From positions 434,001-498,000 of the forward strand of contig CM074138.1 of assembly GCA_037178625.1 (NCBI GenBank): a DNA stretch of 64,000 nucleotides, in the 5' to 3' direction. Below are positions 23,801 through 33,546 of the stretch, one piece after another. The stretch comes from Skeletonema tropicum. Taxonomy: Eukaryota > Bacillariophyta > Thalassiosirophyceae > Thalassiosirales > Thalassiosiraceae. The position numbers and the translations under genes are program-made. The notes under the pieces were generated by a model. That model had not been told where the DNA came from. It saw nothing but the letters and a program-made list of their open reading frames with translations, and did not search any database. The first letter of the stretch is position 1, and each line of letters begins with the position of its first letter.

Positions 23801-24315
23801 ATGTCCTTAGCCACACTATCACCTTGGCCATTTGATTTAGCACCATCCCCAGTATTATTGGCAAAGATACCATCTTCACTCCACGTCTCAACAGAAGAAG
23901 AAGTAGCCGCGAGTTTTGTTGACTGATCAGCATTATTGTCAAGTAGTAATTCTTTTGATCGACTTAGTAGTAGTGATTCGATCATGGTTGACTTGTCGCC
24001 ACCAGATAAAGGTGCTGTGGTGGTGGTACTATCATTTTGAATCGATGGAGCTTGTTCTACACAGTCATATAGTTTCTTCTTTGGATTGCTAGTCGCATCT
24101 TTACGCTGTTGTTGTTGTTGTTGTTGCGGTCGAGGTGGTTTCGACGACTTCTTTGTCGTCTGCTGCGGAGTTCTGACAGATTCCGCGACGACTGTTGTTG
24201 GTGGAAGTTGTGTCGTCTGCTGCGGAGGCGTGGTAGATGCTGCGACGACTGTTGTTGGTGGAAGTTGTTGATGCAAATTCGTTTCGTCCTTGTCAGGGTG
24301 TCCCAGTGTAGGCAA
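20884..24315 (-). CDS. Gln-rich, Cys-rich protein with two PDZ-like domains
   Basis: An intact 1,143-residue frame of unknown function. Residues 1-75 are Pro/Thr/Gln-rich. At about 225-430 a module with LQQLYEGKEWD and SGSWV-like ends occurs three times, separated by Ala-rich spacers sharing HVSTSN and KQTAEN. Residues 450-600 contain long CAG-type Gln tracts with coiled-coil tendency. A Cys-rich region (about 715-820) holds many C-X2-C pairs and should bind zinc. A charged Arg/Glu/Lys helix follows, then a duplicated LPSV-NQSNRDDT segment. The C-terminus has two PDZ-like folds, about residues 930-1010 and 1020-1105. The combination suggests a scaffold or nuclear adaptor, but that is inference. 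The Gln repeats make length variation between strains likely. Confidence 0.75.
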   Translation of the reverse strand: MPTLGHPDKDETNLHQQLPPTTVVAASTTPPQQTTQLPPTTVVAESVRTPQQTTKKSSKPPRPQQQQQQQRKDATSNPKKKLYDCVEQAPSIQNDSTTTTAPLSGGDKSTMIESLLLSRSKELLLDNNADQSTKLAATSSSVETWSEDGIFANNTGDGAKSNGQGDSVAKDMKNGGGEAERAFINSVIELHQQQQQQQVVQEKTNDDGLNNTEKTEVIVIDDSSDEEPVTNLQQLYKGKEWDKKNGAWVSSAAAKETAKEPVQSAASAQEQPNNAENGRNNVATAAAAPIVHVSTSNKAKQTAENITEPKLQQLYEGKEWDNKSGGWVSSAAKESAKKAAQLAAVAQSAALAQEQEVPKEMTTVAEANEGKERDNVAAAAAAPIIHVSTSNRAKQTAENSTKTNLQQLYEGKEWDEKSGSWVMPMKPQTFVDETGIQYLYTHTSTEEFQEMYQKQQQKLKQWNQAARVARLAAPIIQDVQQHLHQQQLLQLQQQQQLQQQLMQQQQRRQLLHQVAPRNATSEQNQHEKGVAPSNSRTNPPAPILQQQQQRQQQQQQPRQPQLHRVAPRTATNEQNEHKNVGAPSNNRTTPPAHPMSTNTATANGSNSDKPPQSNSLPNLERFSEYQIDSAKSITELEAIRHRLLILTERTNSRLKEMRVHRALGNQVGVKGAEKLSTKQLIGILRQQVEESKGNMDEDAAVATTGKRSHDETEEQSPRPKKRQKCCPLCLSTSHLTSEKNVSGGARGAATSTRSATTCSVCEDDGICFKCHSKCLKCIKPICADCFATCSKCNSSAYCSDCVDSGNGNCASCFKLEQLAKIRAEKRAQKRAEKSVLEELVQKSKIRSEKGAEKRVEMIKRVDKMAEKNKPLPSVSNQSNRDDTHKSTQITVRAADEPLPSVANQSNRDDTQIPTLFVSPEFKPPESYAQHRFYISGDIEKIGCSIRGPVDGKITLVQIEENSLAALLGIREGDELYVPGVPSVAMREYFIDAIRSPHPMIFHVLRSCPKPRNDSTLHRFVVHEPGKLGVRIKKMNDTTYISCVDRGSLAERHGICIGDVMCKPFTNGSEISGLYDWFYLKATSSIRPFTFEVFRKKSVIPTPCKYSFGDENPFIYRIPAGSSSSEKANNEKSNHASSIPPLVN

Positions 24316-24887
24316 GCTTTGGCATTGTTTTGCGTGTACTCTTCATATATTAGTAGTTATGTAGGTAGCTGATGATATGTTGGAAAATGCAAGGTTGATG
24401 TAAGGTCCGCTTTAGAGGGGGTGGTTGGATGCGCTCTTGGATCAATGGATGTAAAATTAATATAGGTTCACGTGATATGTCTAAATAATGTGTCATGAAC
24501 CGATGGAATTATGGAAGTTCCCCCGTCTCTTTTCAGCCGATTCTGATAAATTTATCAATGCTGCGCTTACTTGTAGTATGCCTGATCAGATCCTTTGTGA
24601 TGGGGTAAGGGGCGATGGTAGAGATGGTCACGACGTTGTCTTCATGGGAGACATGTACCTACGTTATTGTTATTGGTCTTTGGCGCAACGGCATTGCATG
24701 CATGGGCGGTGCTGATTTATTTTTTGAATTGGGGAGAATGGGTTTGAAATTTTTGAAATTCCTCGAGCGCGCGAGGTGCATCAACTCTCTAAGGGGCTAG
24801 AAAGCGGGCAATTGTATGTAGGGCAGATTTCAGGGCAGTTATCCTCCTGCTGGACTCGACTCAAAGATCCTCTCAGATGAGTGCGAA

Positions 24888-26500
24888 GCGCTATTAAGGT
24901 CGAACACAAGTAAAAAATCACTAATATATAAAATTTGGCCGTTTGTTAGGCAAAATGGGCTGGTAGGTCTACGATAGGAATTAGTATACCCCCTTGCGAA
25001 CTCAAAAACGGCCGTTTCAAGTCACGCCCCACCTCGCCCAACGACTTCGGACTGCACTGTCTCACACTTTTTCACCGCGATAAACGGCCAAATACACAAC
25101 CACAGCACAACCACCATGATGCCATTGTGGACTGCCCAGTAGTACAAAATCGACACTGTACCAAGCAATACTTTTGATGCTGGAGGCGGAGAAGCCTATT
25201 TGTAGATCGCCTTCGAAAAAGTATTGCTTGGTTCGACGTATCCTAGGAGAAAGAATTTTTGCCCCGCGACGTAATGGAAATTGGTTGATGCAACTGATGC
25301 TGACGACTACTGCCTTAGGTAATCATCATTGCCACCATTTACGATGCCACCACGACGCAACAATCAATACTATATATCCATAGGGAGGCATCAGTGTCTT
25401 GGTAGCCGCTTCTTCGCCCGATTGCGTCGTCCGGAACGTCGGTTACTTGGTGTCGACATATTTTATGTAATATTTTATATCGGCGGTGCTGTGCAGTAAA
25501 GAGGGGCGATAAACCATTCCAAAAGGCAACCAACCCGCTCCCTCGACTCTAGTATGCTATAAATACAACGGCTTGTCACTCTAGAGCGGAAGTAATGACT
25601 GCACGACGTCGCCTACGTGGTGAAAAAATACACAATTTGTCGTTTCCGTCGAAAACAAGCAATCAACTGACAATTTAATGCAAACGGCGTGGATATCGAT
25701 TGAAGAAGCATTGATATATCATCATTATGATTGTATATATCCATGGGAGTGTAATCAATGAAGTATGTTGAGGGGAACATCATATTAATCAAGTATTACT
25801 TATTTAATAATTTACATAAAATACCACAAATAATAACACAGTATATCTGATATTAAACACAAAAATTATTCACTGCCAACGCACATAAGACTTCTATTGA
25901 CTATATATGATGTATCTTACACGGTCAACCACCCATATGCAGTTATTGGCTCCTTACAAAGTTGATTATTGCATACACTCTGGATAGAAAAATAGATTGC
26001 CTCTCACTGATAAAATGTGCTTGATCATGTACTAGTTGATGTTTGTGAACAGTTCAGGTAGCAAAAGATGTCCCTCATATACCGCATATCGATTGGATGC
26101 GAGGAAAGCCTCTCCTTAGATGTTTATCACCACGCAAACGTCCGTGGGAGTGGTGAAGGGAGGTAAAAGTTGTGGATTTTATGCCGTCGATGGCGACGTT
26201 ATTTTCTTCATTTTCGATCAATCAACTGAGTATTGCCGTCGTTGTCGATTAGATGATGATGTATAAGATCGGATAAGCTGAGTATCATGGGTTTTTTTAT
26301 TGGTTTTGCATAACTGTGGCCATAGGAGTGGAGGACATCATGGTGAGGGTGTAAAAGATGACATTCGGAGGGTGGATTTGAGTGGTACCGTTTAGCGAAT
26401 TTGAGGTTACGATAGGAATCGTCCCTCTAGCTACGGCCAAAATAGCGATCTGTACGTAGGAATAGTAGTACGAATTACTTGTGTTCGACCTTAAAAGCGC
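24888..26500. mobile_element. Candidate non-autonomous DNA element with 26-bp terminal inverted repeats
   Basis: The ends 24888-24913 and 26475-26500 are inverted copies of each other with one mismatch in 26 bp; both begin GCGCT and contain AAGGTCGAACACAAGTAA. The 1.6 kb between is non-coding. It includes several GGCCGTTT/AAACGGCC motifs (about 24937, 25006-25017 and 25083) and an internal hairpin. I cannot see a clear target-site duplication, so an old insertion or a chance pair of inverted sites remains possible. Confidence 0.5.
25161..25231. repeat. Inverted repeat (hairpin)
   Basis: Arms at 25161-25188 and 25208-25231 pair. The outer part, CCAAGCAATACTTTT against AAAAGTATTGCTTGG, is perfect, followed by a few mismatches and a final pairing of GGCG with CGCC. 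The loop is about 19 bases. It lies inside the TIR-bounded segment. Confidence 0.7.
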
Positions 26501-26594
26501 ATAAAATTTGCTTCCGCGTACATATCTTCGTTCATTCCACCATCATCATCAGCATTGCATAGCTTCATATTGGCATGGTGAAAGCCTCCAATAG

Positions 26595-26604
26595 TATATA
26601 TATA
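26595..26604 (+). promoter_or_regulatory. TATA-like run upstream of polyamine-type fusion gene
   Basis: A perfect TATATATATA run lies 94 bp before the ATG at 26698 in otherwise mixed sequence. Spacing and strand fit a core promoter; this is inference only. Confidence 0.35.
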
Positions 26605-26697
26605 ACCTTCGAAACCCAAGACTCGTAAACCACTCATTCAGCAGCTGCAGCATACTTCTTACCTTAACCGCTGTCGCATCATCTGCTATCCAAAACA

Positions 26698-29600
26698 ATG
26701 ACGTCCTCCTCCATACTGCTCCTCCTCTTGGCGGGCATCACAACCCTCTTTCTAACTCATGACATGATGACTAATAATAGCTCGCCTACAACTCATCCAT
26801 CATTCTCAACAAGTATCTTTGCAAGTGCCAATGAAATCTTGGATGAACTCGATCGTCCTGGTGGCAATCGTAAAATTGATATAAATAGCTCTTCAGATGA
26901 TGATTATGATGATGATGAAGATTCCTCTGATGATGAAAATGAAAATGAATACTCTCAACGACGCAATTACGACTCTTCTGACGACGACTCTTCCGACGAT
27001 TACTCCTCTTCCGATGATGACGATAATAATGATAATGACGATGACGATGATGAAGGCTGCCTCCGTCACTTCCCCGATGGCTCATGTCAAATCTACTCCA
27101 ACGTCCAACACTTCACCAACGACTTTGACCAACTTGAATTCAAATGGTCTTCCTGTGACGATGAGTATGGTGAATCCCACCATGATTTTAAAGAGGATTG
27201 CTGTCGAAAATTCCTTGTATCAACGTGTCATTTTTGTAGAGAATTTGGTGAAGGAAGACAAATGTCTCCGATTGGATAATACATTACAGCAATGTTCCTC
27301 CTATCGGCCTCATTATCATGAACCATTTGTACATCTCTCCGCAGCATATTTACAAGATGTCCAACGGGTCGTATTTGTCGGTGGGGGTGATTCCATGCTC
27401 CTACATGAGGTATTGAAATACCCCTCCTTGGAATTGGTATTGGGATTAGAATTGGATCAAAAGGTAACACGGAATTCATTTGAACATTTCAAAACACAGC
27501 CACATTTTGATGATACGAGGGTCCAATGGTGGTTTGGCGATGGTGCCAAAAGTTTAACATTGTTGCCACGAGAGTACTTTGGGACGTTTGATTTGGTATT
27601 ATTGGATTTATCCGAGACTGTCATGAGTATGACGGTAACGGAAGGGTTGGATGTGTTTGGTGCCATGAAATTATTGTTGAGTGATACGGGAATCATGGTC
27701 AAGAATGATTTTGGATACTTTGAATCGTTGAGTAAGGTGTTTGATACGTGTATTCAATTGGTGATTCCGGATGTGACGTATATTTGTGATTATGAGTTGG
27801 TGCTTTGTGGAACGGATAAGGTGAATTTCTTGAAGCCAAAGTTTGATCATTTAAAGGGTGGTGTGGAAACGTTGTTTTATAAGCCTCATGAGGATATTGA
27901 TGATCATTGGGGGCCATTGACGGATTATTCCAAGTATTGGGGTGAACCGAGGGATTGTCTTGCTGTTGGGACAGATAATGGAAAGAATCAGGAGGATGTG
28001 GCATATGCAGGTGTATTGATGGTGGTTGAGGCAGAGAATGTGTCCAATATCGCCTCCTTGTCTGCGGAATCATTGGAGGCCACAGTGAAGGAGTTGGGAT
28101 ATACTGTTGTTGAATCATCTTCTCAATCCAGTGCCAAGAGTGGTGGTGAAATGATTGTGGTTGTTATGGAAGAGGGTTATGTCCTTGCGGAAACTTGGCC
28201 GGATGTCAAGTACTGCAAAATTGATATCCATTTATGGGGGAAATTTGACAAACATGAAAGTATTCGATCCGACATTCTGCAATCTCTTGGATCGAAGGAA
28301 GGTGATTGGCAATCATTCCGTATCGTTACTGGAGGTATGAGAGGATGTCACACTCGTGCGGATGATATTAAATCAATTGGTCCGGATTTGTCCAAGATTG
28401 GAGTTTGTGATGAAGTGCCCGAAGATAGTCATAAACTGGTCACGTTGAATGCATCACAAGATGATGAGGAGATATTGGCTCCAGTGATTGAGGCAGGCTT
28501 GGATGATGTTATTCCTTCCATTGTGGGATCAGCTGCTGGTAAGAACGCCGTCGTTATTTGCGGAATCGAAGGCAGTCCATGTCGCGCGAAGGACAATCTT
28601 GAGAAGAAGGGATATGCAAACTTGATGACTCTGTATAGCTGTCCAGAAGAAGATGCGGCCCTGGCTGATCAAGATGCGTATCATCATGGTCTTGCAATGA
28701 AGAAATGGCGTGAGCAAATGGAGTCAGACGGCAACGAGTTTGTCATGTGTGTCAAGAAGGCCAGCGTGGCCCTGAAAGATATGGCTCAAAAGGTACGGGG
28801 TATCAATGTCGTGGTGGTCGATGCACTTGCACCAGCAGAGCATGTCTTCGAATCCTATGAATACTGGCTCAAGTTTTGGAAGACAATCAAGACCCCGTTT
28901 ATTCTCTTTGTCCCCATTGTTGATGCATCAGATGAACAACGTGCATTCTTCCTCAAGACTCGTTACAACCACCAAGAGGATGTCCCAGAGTATTACTCCG
29001 AGATATACGCCGGCGATGGTGAGAAGACCATGTCATTTGGATTAATTCATGAAGGAACCCCTGATTCGTTCCGAGCATTGTTAGATGCAGAATCAACTCT
29101 TGGGAAGAATGAGAATGTNNNNNNNNNNNNNNNNNNNNNNNNNNNNNNNNNNNNNNNNNNNNNNNNNNNNNNNNNNNNNNNNNNNNNNNNNNNNNNNNNN
29201 NNNNNNNNNNNNNNNNNNNNNNNNNNNNNNNNNNNNNNNNNNNNNNNNNNNNNNNNNNNNNNNNNNNNNNNNNNNNNNNNNNNNNNNNNNNNNNNNNNNN
29301 NNNNNNNNNNNNNNNNNNNNNNNNNNNNNNNNNNNNNNNNNNNNNNNNNNNNNNNNNNNNNNNNNNNNNNNNNNNNNNNNNNNNNNNNNNNNNNNNNNNN
29401 NNNNNNNNNNNNNNNNNNNNNNNNNNNNNNNNNNNNNNNNNNNNNNNNNNNNNNNNNNNNNNNNNNNNNNNNNNNNNNNNNNNNNNNNNNNNNNNNNNNN
29501 NNNNNNNNNNNNNNNNNNNNNNNNNNNNNNNNNNNNNNNNNNNNNNNNNNNNNNNNNNNNNNNNNNNNNNNNNNNNNNNNNNNNNNNNNNNNNNNNNNNN

Positions 29601-30291
29601 NNNNNNNNNNNNNNNNNNAAAGTTTGTGGAACTGCGCAAGACAACTGTCCGAGGCGCGACGAGGGAACAAGGAGATGATTATGAGCCTGTGTTATATTCA
29701 TGGAACGATTATGATCAACAACCTGGGTTGGAGCAATTCTACAGTCAACGTGCTATTGGTGTCCAGACTGTCTTCCAGCTTCAGAGGAAACCCAACACAA
29801 AGAAGTTATTATCAGCGTCAAGTATCGAGACGGCTGCCAAATTCGGTACCAACACAATCTCAAAGCCTCCCATCAAGGAGACATTTCAAAAAGTCGGCGA
29901 TGGTGCGATCTATGTCGCCTTGATGTCAAATGCACAAGTAACTATTACATGGGATGGAGCTGACAGTATCAACGTGAACATTTTTACCTACGACCAATCG
30001 TTGGACCATGATGTTTACTTTGTCAATAAGTTCAAGGCTCCATTACCGAGTATGAACCTTATGCTCAAAGACGAGATGCCAAGAGGATACGGAAAAGTGA
30101 TCAATAGATCTGACAGAGTAAACCGCGCTGAGACTCCTCTTTGTTATGATTACTACAAAATGTGTACCGGCTTATCCAAAGAGGGAGGCTGTGATAGTGG
30201 GAAGAATAAGAAATGGATGCGAGTCAACTGTAAATTTTCTTGTGGTGTGTGTGAAAGTGAAAAGAGTGTTGATGATAAAGATGAACTGTAG
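26698..30291 (+). CDS. Secreted aminopropyltransferase / AdoMetDC-like fusion (long-chain polyamine type)
   Basis: A multidomain protein of the type proposed to build long-chain polyamines for diatom silica. In order: a signal peptide (residues 1-20); a highly acidic Asp/Ser stretch (about 60-120); a Cys-containing segment; an aminopropyltransferase/spermidine synthase fold (about 215-400) with FVGGGDSMLLHEVLKYP and the acidic FDLVLLDLSE loop; a SpeD-like domain (about 430-560) around ETWPDVKYCKIDIHLWG; an unassigned segment; the N gap; a second SpeD-like segment after the gap (ITWDGADSINVNIFTY); and a C-terminal six-Cys ShK-type domain (30130-30260). Both SpeD-like copies lack the catalytic Ser, His and Cys. 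The frame shifts by one base near 27200-27225, and the gap hides about 500 bp, so the full length is unknown. An extracellular or silica-vesicle location is inferred from the signal peptide. Confidence 0.8.
29119..29618. other. Assembly gap, 500 N
   Basis: Exactly 500 N inside the coding region of the fusion gene. The round number suggests a placeholder, so the true distance and frame across it are unknown. Confidence 0.99.
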
Positions 30292-31537
30292 AAAGGTGGA
30301 CAAAAGCAATGGGCACGCATGCAGCATGCATATCTTTCGGGACGGGTTATTCGTTTGTGTACGAAGAATAGCGACTACACAAACTTAACCAGATGTAAAT
30401 ATAAGTAGCAAGTTATTGAGTTAGCTTACTCGACACATGCATAACAATGAGCTCTCTCCGTTATGTAGGAGTATGACCTGCATGTACTCTCCTTACCTTT
30501 CATTTACGAGTATGACTCAAGCCTCCTGTCTATATCTAAATCTATATTTGGCCCAATCATCACCTTAGCCGCATCTATTCCTTTCTCATCATCATCAACA
30601 CTTCTGGAGGAATGTCAAAAGGCGACATCACTTTGCCACGAAAGTCTTGAGGTTCAACAACAAATGACGCGAAGTTAGGATATAAACTATAAAATTGTGA
30701 TGGTGATGACTCATGAGGCCTGGGCTACTTCGGCGATTCTTTTTCTTCGACGATTTCATTACTTCTACTATTACTATCGTCTTTGTCTTGAGTTTCCAAC
30801 ACTTCGTCACCACGACAACAATATGAAAAGATCTGCTGGAACTGCTCTGAAAATTAGTCAGTGCTGACGATGATGTATGGTAGACGAAAAGATGCTGAAG
30901 ATACCAATAATATGTATGATACCAGGATGGTACCTCTGGCTTATTCAGCCAAAATTTCTGGCACTCTTCTCAAGGGATTCGAGACCCGCACGCGGTTCAA
31001 TTGTATGCCAGGCAAATTAATCTTCAGGTACTCCTCCAATTATAAAGACTTTCCTGTCGTTTGGTCATTTTATCCGTCAACTTACCACCTTTCGCACGAT
31101 TCTCCATACCCTTTCGCACGATGTTTACGCCTCGGTGTTTTAACTACAACATCTCTCATCTCCTGTTATGTGTGATGCTTTCAGTCTGTCACATCATTAT
31201 TTGTGGTAGGTAGGTAGATAGAAGTACCTACATAAGTATGATGTGCATTTTCAAACGAGACCAAGAAACGCACGCTTTATCGTCAACTGAACCGTCGTGA
31301 GCAGTTCCTTCATTTCTTCCCTCTCCTCTTCAAACGGAAAAAACTCTTCAAAATACCGTTTAGAGTCTTGTGTGCAGTTTTGATTGTTGGCAAGGTTTTG
31401 GCAGTTCGTTGGTGTTGGTGTTTATGAGTAACAGCGTACCGCAATAGGAGTAGAGTGTGAAGTATTAAACAGAGAAACACCTGACCAGGAACCTTGATCT
31501 CTTGCTGGCGGCTTGATCGATAGTATACACTTGCAAG
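30292..31537. other. Intergenic, no gene recognised
   Basis: About 1.2 kb after the fusion gene. An open frame at 30861-31175 shows no recognisable domain. A short GTAG repeat lies near 31206-31220. I see no RNA gene. Confidence 0.5.
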
Positions 31538-32786
31538 ATGGACTTTGAACGCTGCCGCAGCGCTCCTACAAAAAGTGCACCTCGACTTGGTGCGGCCCCT
31601 CCTCCGTCTCAATTCTTCGACTGTCGATGAGTTCAATTTCGACGATTTCAAGTTTGACTCGGATAACAATCAATGCTTATCCGGAAGCTTTGTAATTAAT
31701 GATGACTTGAATGATGATAAAACAGTCTGTAGCGAACCTCCAAAACCGGCGGCAGGTGATGAAAAAGCGACCACAACACGATGACACAAAACTTTCTGCG
31801 AATTACTCTCCCAAATCAGTGCATGAGTTAATGGACACGATATCAGAAGATGAAGACGATCCCTAAAAACAATTCGCTTGTTGAGTGAGGGGTATTCAGT
31901 CGATAATAGGAGGATAAGTGATATGACTGATGTGATAAGCAACATGAAAAATGGGGAAAGCCCGAAGCGTGTCAGCTCTGGTGTTACACGTAATTCGAAC
32001 TTGGTAACAATGGGAACACTGTCAGAAGATAGTAGTGAAAGCCCTGGACGTGTCAAAAGCCCTCGACGTGTCAACTTGGGTGTTACTAGTCATCCTAACT
32101 TGGGTTTTATGGTGTCAGCGGAAAGCCCCAAGCGCGACAATAACACAGAACACGTTGAAAGCCTCAAACGGGTGAATTCTGGTGCAACGCGAAATTCCAG
32201 GGGGTCACCTGCTAAGCACTCGGATAAGCACCGCAACGAACAACATCAACCGCGTAATCCACCCCAGCAAAAACAACAAAAGAAACCGCCTCCTCGTCGA
32301 AATATGTTTCAACGAATCTTTGCATGTGGAGCTCCAGAAGTAATTGTCGATATGAAAGAAAAAGGAGTAATCACTGTGGAAGAAGTGAAAGGATCGTTTG
32401 GAGATCTCGGTTTGACAGTGAAACAAGTGTTCTCGCCTATGAAGAATACCAAGGCAGGTGCAGGAATGGTCAAAAAGAAGGTTAGAGAAAAGATCGCGAT
32501 GAAGGTTAGAAAGTGGGAAGAGGAAGATGTAGAGGTAGAGTATGAGGAGTATACGGATGATGAAGGTGAATCAGAAGATGATCTCAATGTTACTGTTGAA
32601 GATGACGATGATAATGCTACTGACACAGATGGCGATGTTGTGGACTTGGATGAATATACAGACGACAGCTCTTTTGTAGGCACTGACAGTGGATCAGAGT
32701 ATACAGACGACTTTTCTGAAGCAAGTGAATGCGAGAAAGATACAAGTTGGCAAAGAAATGGTTATCAAAGAAATGGTTATGTGTAA
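31538..32786 (+). pseudogene. Acidic low-complexity protein, frame-broken at the 5' end
   Basis: The main frame (31878-32786, 302 codons) encodes repeated SPKRV/SPRRV segments with a T(R/S)NS-like tail, a Pro/Gln/basic stretch (PPQQKQQKKPPPRR), a conserved-looking MFQRIFACGAPEVIVDM segment, and an acidic EEYTDDEGE-type tail. Upstream, three short pieces in other frames also look like protein: from the ATG at 31538 (MDFERCRSAP), then STVDEFNFDDFKF, then SVHELMDTISEDED. They would join the main frame only through several one-base shifts or an unrecognised small intron. I do not recognise the family. The segment around FACG weakly resembles LFSCGSVDIEF in the next gene, so the two could be distant tandem paralogues. 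Confidence 0.45.
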
Positions 32787-33546
32787 AGATAATATAATTT
32801 TATGTATTTTACTACGCAACACATGAATTTCACTTCAAAGTATGTGGGAAGATCTTGAAAAGGAATGAAAATAATATCCACCCACTGAGTGAATAAAAAT
32901 CTTCATCGATATAATATATTCAATGAAGCATATCTTCTCTTGAACCGTCCCTCTCATAATAAACTCCTACACTGTTGAGTAGTACTTATTGTTTTTCGTC
33001 AAGAAAGCCCATCATCACCGCCTTCCTTGAGAGTCATCTCAGCCCCCGGTACTTCGGAGAAGTTTGTTCGCAGCGCGGGCTGGAAGAGTGGTGGGCGGTG
33101 ACAGGTGAGAGGGACCTTTCGCCATGAAAGGAAAGTCGTTCTGGTCTTGTACCTACCTAAGCCAATTTGTTCGCAAGATCCAATGACATGAAAACAAATC
33201 CGGTTTGTAAAAAGGGAAAGGGGGCACTATTTCATAAGAGAACGTGACAAATGTTAGGGGGCTTACCCGTTTTTAACGTCTGAAGCCCCAGATCCGATGG
33301 ATGTATATAGCATTCTAATGAGGAAAGCTGAAACGGATTTATTCTGAAATTGATCGGAATGCAGCGGTCGTGGTGGGTAAAACCACCTTCAAAAGACTGC
33401 TTTTTTCGCGGTATCAAGTGCCGAATAGGCTTGCAACTTACCGCCAGCCAAGACACTCTCTGCATCATTTACATGATGTTGTTTGAATTGTGGCGGTTTG
33501 ACTTCTGGTGCATTGATAATAATAACTCAGTAGTATCGAGGACGAC
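32787..33546. other. Intergenic between two acidic genes
   Basis: About 760 bp with no convincing ORF. It presumably holds the 3' end of the upstream gene and the promoter of the next; no distinct motif was found. Confidence 0.5.

Larger units (their letters stand above)
24316..26697. other. Intergenic region with a TIR-bounded segment
   Basis: A 2.4-kb AT-rich region without convincing ORFs. The centre (24888-26500) is bounded by terminal inverted repeats and is described separately. The last 200 bp form the promoter side of the polyamine-type fusion gene. ORFs such as 24488-24715 and 25174-25383 show no family resemblance. Confidence 0.55.

Noticed and set aside
28953..29701. Minus- and plus-strand ORFs that run through the N gap
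   Set aside because: They exist only because N codons contain no stops.
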